NCBI GenBank assembly: GCA_905234205.1
Contig: CAJOGG010000156.1
Location: 1-9,161 of the forward strand
Origin: an uncultured Synergistales bacterium
Lineage (GTDB): Bacteria > Synergistota > Synergistia > Synergistales > Aminobacteriaceae
Length of the DNA: 9,161 nucleotides
Reading direction: 5' to 3'
Under the pieces are notes generated by a model that was given only the letters and a program-made list of their open reading frames with translations, ran no database searches and was not told the origin of the DNA. This document shows, piece after piece, positions 7,966-9,161 of the stretch (position 1 is its first letter; each line of letters starts with the position of its first letter). The position numbers and the translations under genes were made by a program.

Positions 7966-7984
7966 GGAGGCAATTTGTCTCCCT
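7964..7984. terminator. Intrinsic terminator between convergent genes, strongest on the minus strand
   Basis: AGGGAGGC (7964-7971) pairs with GTCTCCCT (7977-7984) around an AATTT loop; eight pairs, one G-U. On the minus strand it is followed by TATTTTTTTATC (seven T, from the A-run at 7956-7962), a textbook intrinsic terminator for the regulator gene. On the plus strand only CTCTTAATAT follows, so termination of the peptidase transcript is weaker. The hairpin overlaps the peptidase TAG stop (7963-7965) and begins 4 nt beyond the end of the regulator gene. Confidence 0.8.
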
Positions 7985-7987
7985 CTC

Positions 7988-8857
7988 TTAATATCTTAAA
8001 CCGTATGACGGGTAATAAACTCTCTTGTCGTTAAGATTCTCGCGTTGAGTCTGAAGAGCTTGTTTGCCCGCGTTTCCCATGTTCTGAACTAAAACCGAAG
8101 TCAACACGTGTACAGTAAACATTGAGCCGATTAAACTGCTGCCGAATAATGGCGAATGATCGCTGACGTAAAAATTTATGCTCGAATAATTACACACAGG
8201 AGCCGCCGGACTATCTGTTATAGTAGCAACGCATGAACCAGTTGACGAAATTTTCTTCACAGCCTCCGTTACTTCAATAACGTAGCTTGGAAGTTCGCAG
8301 ACTATGAGCATATCTTTGTCGCTGATGCCCCGTGCCTGTTCAAGCAATGATAAAGAGCCTCTACGCATTAACACACTTTTAAGGCCAAGTTCAGTGAAAC
8401 GAGTGTAAAGCCATTCTGCAGGCATTGAAGAAATTCCCCAGCCCATACAGTAAATCGCATCGGCTCTCTTAACTGCTTCGCAAAATTCCTTCACGTTCTT
8501 GGTATTGCTTGTGAGATTTCTGTAAGTCTCATCAATGTTAGCCTGTTCGAGTCTGCATAGTTCTGAGATCATGTCAGAGCCATTCTCAAGGGCAGTATTA
8601 TTTGACGCGGGTATAACTTGAGTCATTAACTTTTTCTTGAGAGTGTTCTTCAAGTCTGCATAACCATCAAAGCCCAACATTCTTGCGACTCTTACAAGTT
8701 GAGCACGTGATACTGATAGTTTATCTGCTGTTTCGCTGATCGAGTGAAAAGCTATTTCTGACGAGTTACTGAGAATATATTCAGCTACTCTTCTGGTTTT
8801 AGTGGGAAAATGATTGAGCTTCCCTCGTATTCGATCCTCTAAGCGCTGGACGTCCAT
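7988..8857 (-). CDS. RpiR/MurR-family transcriptional regulator (HTH plus SIS domain)
   Basis: A 289-residue protein with an N-terminal HTH_6 domain (about 1-77) and a C-terminal SIS domain (about 120-265). The HTH is clear from FPTKTRRVAEYIL (17-29) and SISETADKLSVSRAQLVRVAR (39-59), then LGFDGYADLK (61-70). The SIS fold is seen in AIYCMGWGISS (134-144) and TEAVKKISSTGSCVATITD (197-215). Family members usually sense a sugar phosphate and repress or activate sugar-use genes. Here the usual phosphate-binding SxSGxT loop is replaced by CELPSYVIEVT (187-197), so the ligand may be different or binding lost. ATG 8857 follows the OB-fold gene stop by 1 nt and has no strong Shine-Dalgarno, which argues for translational coupling. 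No sugar-metabolism gene is adjacent apart from the more distant pfkA. A strong terminator follows. Confidence 0.88.
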   Translation of the reverse strand: MDVQRLEDRIRGKLNHFPTKTRRVAEYILSNSSEIAFHSISETADKLSVSRAQLVRVARMLGFDGYADLKNTLKKKLMTQVIPASNNTALENGSDMISELCRLEQANIDETYRNLTSNTKNVKEFCEAVKRADAIYCMGWGISSMPAEWLYTRFTELGLKSVLMRRGSLSLLEQARGISDKDMLIVCELPSYVIEVTEAVKKISSTGSCVATITDSPAAPVCNYSSINFYVSDHSPLFGSSLIGSMFTVHVLTSVLVQNMGNAGKQALQTQRENLNDKRVYYPSYGLRY

Positions 8858-8858
8858 T

Positions 8859-9161
8859 TTACGATAACTTTGTGCACCTCACGTAATTCACGCCACTGCC
8901 TCTTGAAGAACGTAATGTGCCCTCAACTTCGACAGGTTCATCAGCGTTTTTACCCGCAAAAATTTCTCGTAAGCCCTCATCGTAAACGCGAACGACCAAA
9001 AAATCTTTGCCTTCTGAAGTTTCCTGACGTACTGCAAAACGTACATATTTTCCCGTGCCAGTCTCCCCTTCAGCTTGAGCCTTAATCACATGAACATAAC
9101 CGGAAAGTTTAACTTGGTTAACGAGCTCAAATTCTTCGCCGAGATTCTCAACTTCCTGCAC
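8859..9161 (-). CDS. Small OB-fold protein, single-stranded-DNA-binding-like (possibly incomplete)
   Basis: At least 100 residues, reaching the right edge of the window. A GTG lies exactly at the edge (9161-9159), but the true start may be outside. From about residue 15 the pattern is that of an SSB-type OB fold: NQVKLSGYVHV (strand 1), GKYVRFAVRQET (strands 2-3), DFLVVRVYDEGLREIFAGK (strand and helix), EPVEVEGTLRSS and NYVRCTKLS (last strands). It ends right after the fold, without the acidic DDIPF-type tail that housekeeping SSB uses to recruit partners, so it is more likely an accessory SSB-like protein or a PriB-like one. The stop TAA is 1 nt before the RpiR-type regulator start, so the two are cotranscribed and probably coupled. 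The family is inferred from strand pattern, not from a diagnostic motif. Confidence 0.65.
   Translation of the reverse strand: MQEVENLGEEFELVNQVKLSGYVHVIKAQAEGETGTGKYVRFAVRQETSEGKDFLVVRVYDEGLREIFAGKNADEPVEVEGTLRSSRGSGVNYVRCTKLS

Overview
The window is a run of bacterial housekeeping genes with very short spacers. It leans AT-rich, and AGG-type ribosome binding sites precede most genes. Two genes start with TTG. I see no phage, transposon, CRISPR array, rRNA or tRNA. The signal-peptide protein, the ATP-type phosphofructokinase, the IspH isoprenoid enzyme and a Rho with a long acidic head fit a free-living or gut-type bacterium. My best guess is a Gram-negative-type anaerobe such as a member of Synergistota, but this rests on gene style only and is low confidence.

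Layout. On the minus strand at the left, miaA (tRNA dimethylallyltransferase) is followed by ispH. The two overlap by ATGA, and ispH runs off the left edge. A short AT-rich divergent promoter region (about 1379-1414) separates them from a plus-strand pair: a membrane-anchored rhodanese and a DegT/DnrJ-type PLP aminotransferase, joined stop-to-start with no gap. A hairpin at 3115-3138 probably ends that unit. A good sigma-70-type promoter (3184-3211) then opens the next plus-strand series: an exported protein of unknown function with a C-terminal coiled coil, pfkA, rho, and an M20 metallopeptidase. A strong hairpin terminator (7964-7984) lies between the peptidase gene and a convergent minus-strand pair. 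That pair is a small OB-fold (SSB-like) protein cut by the right edge, followed 1 nt later by an RpiR/MurR-type HTH-SIS regulator.

Main point to check: pfkA is not intact as given. Its N-terminal ATP-binding segment (from 4177) and the rest of the enzyme (to 5128) lie in different frames. The junction near 4273-4277 lacks about five residues, which fits a 14-nt deletion; restoring 14 nt gives a 321-residue protein, the normal PfkA length. Everything downstream is well conserved, so this is either a very recent lesion or an assembly or sequencing error.

Other points worth a look are two overlapping inverted repeats in the pfkA-rho spacer that cannot both form as simple hairpins, a three-codon ORF overlapping the rhodanese start, and the altered ligand loop of the SIS domain in the RpiR-type regulator. 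I found no convincing new defence or mobile system; most of the window is ordinary chromosomal core.
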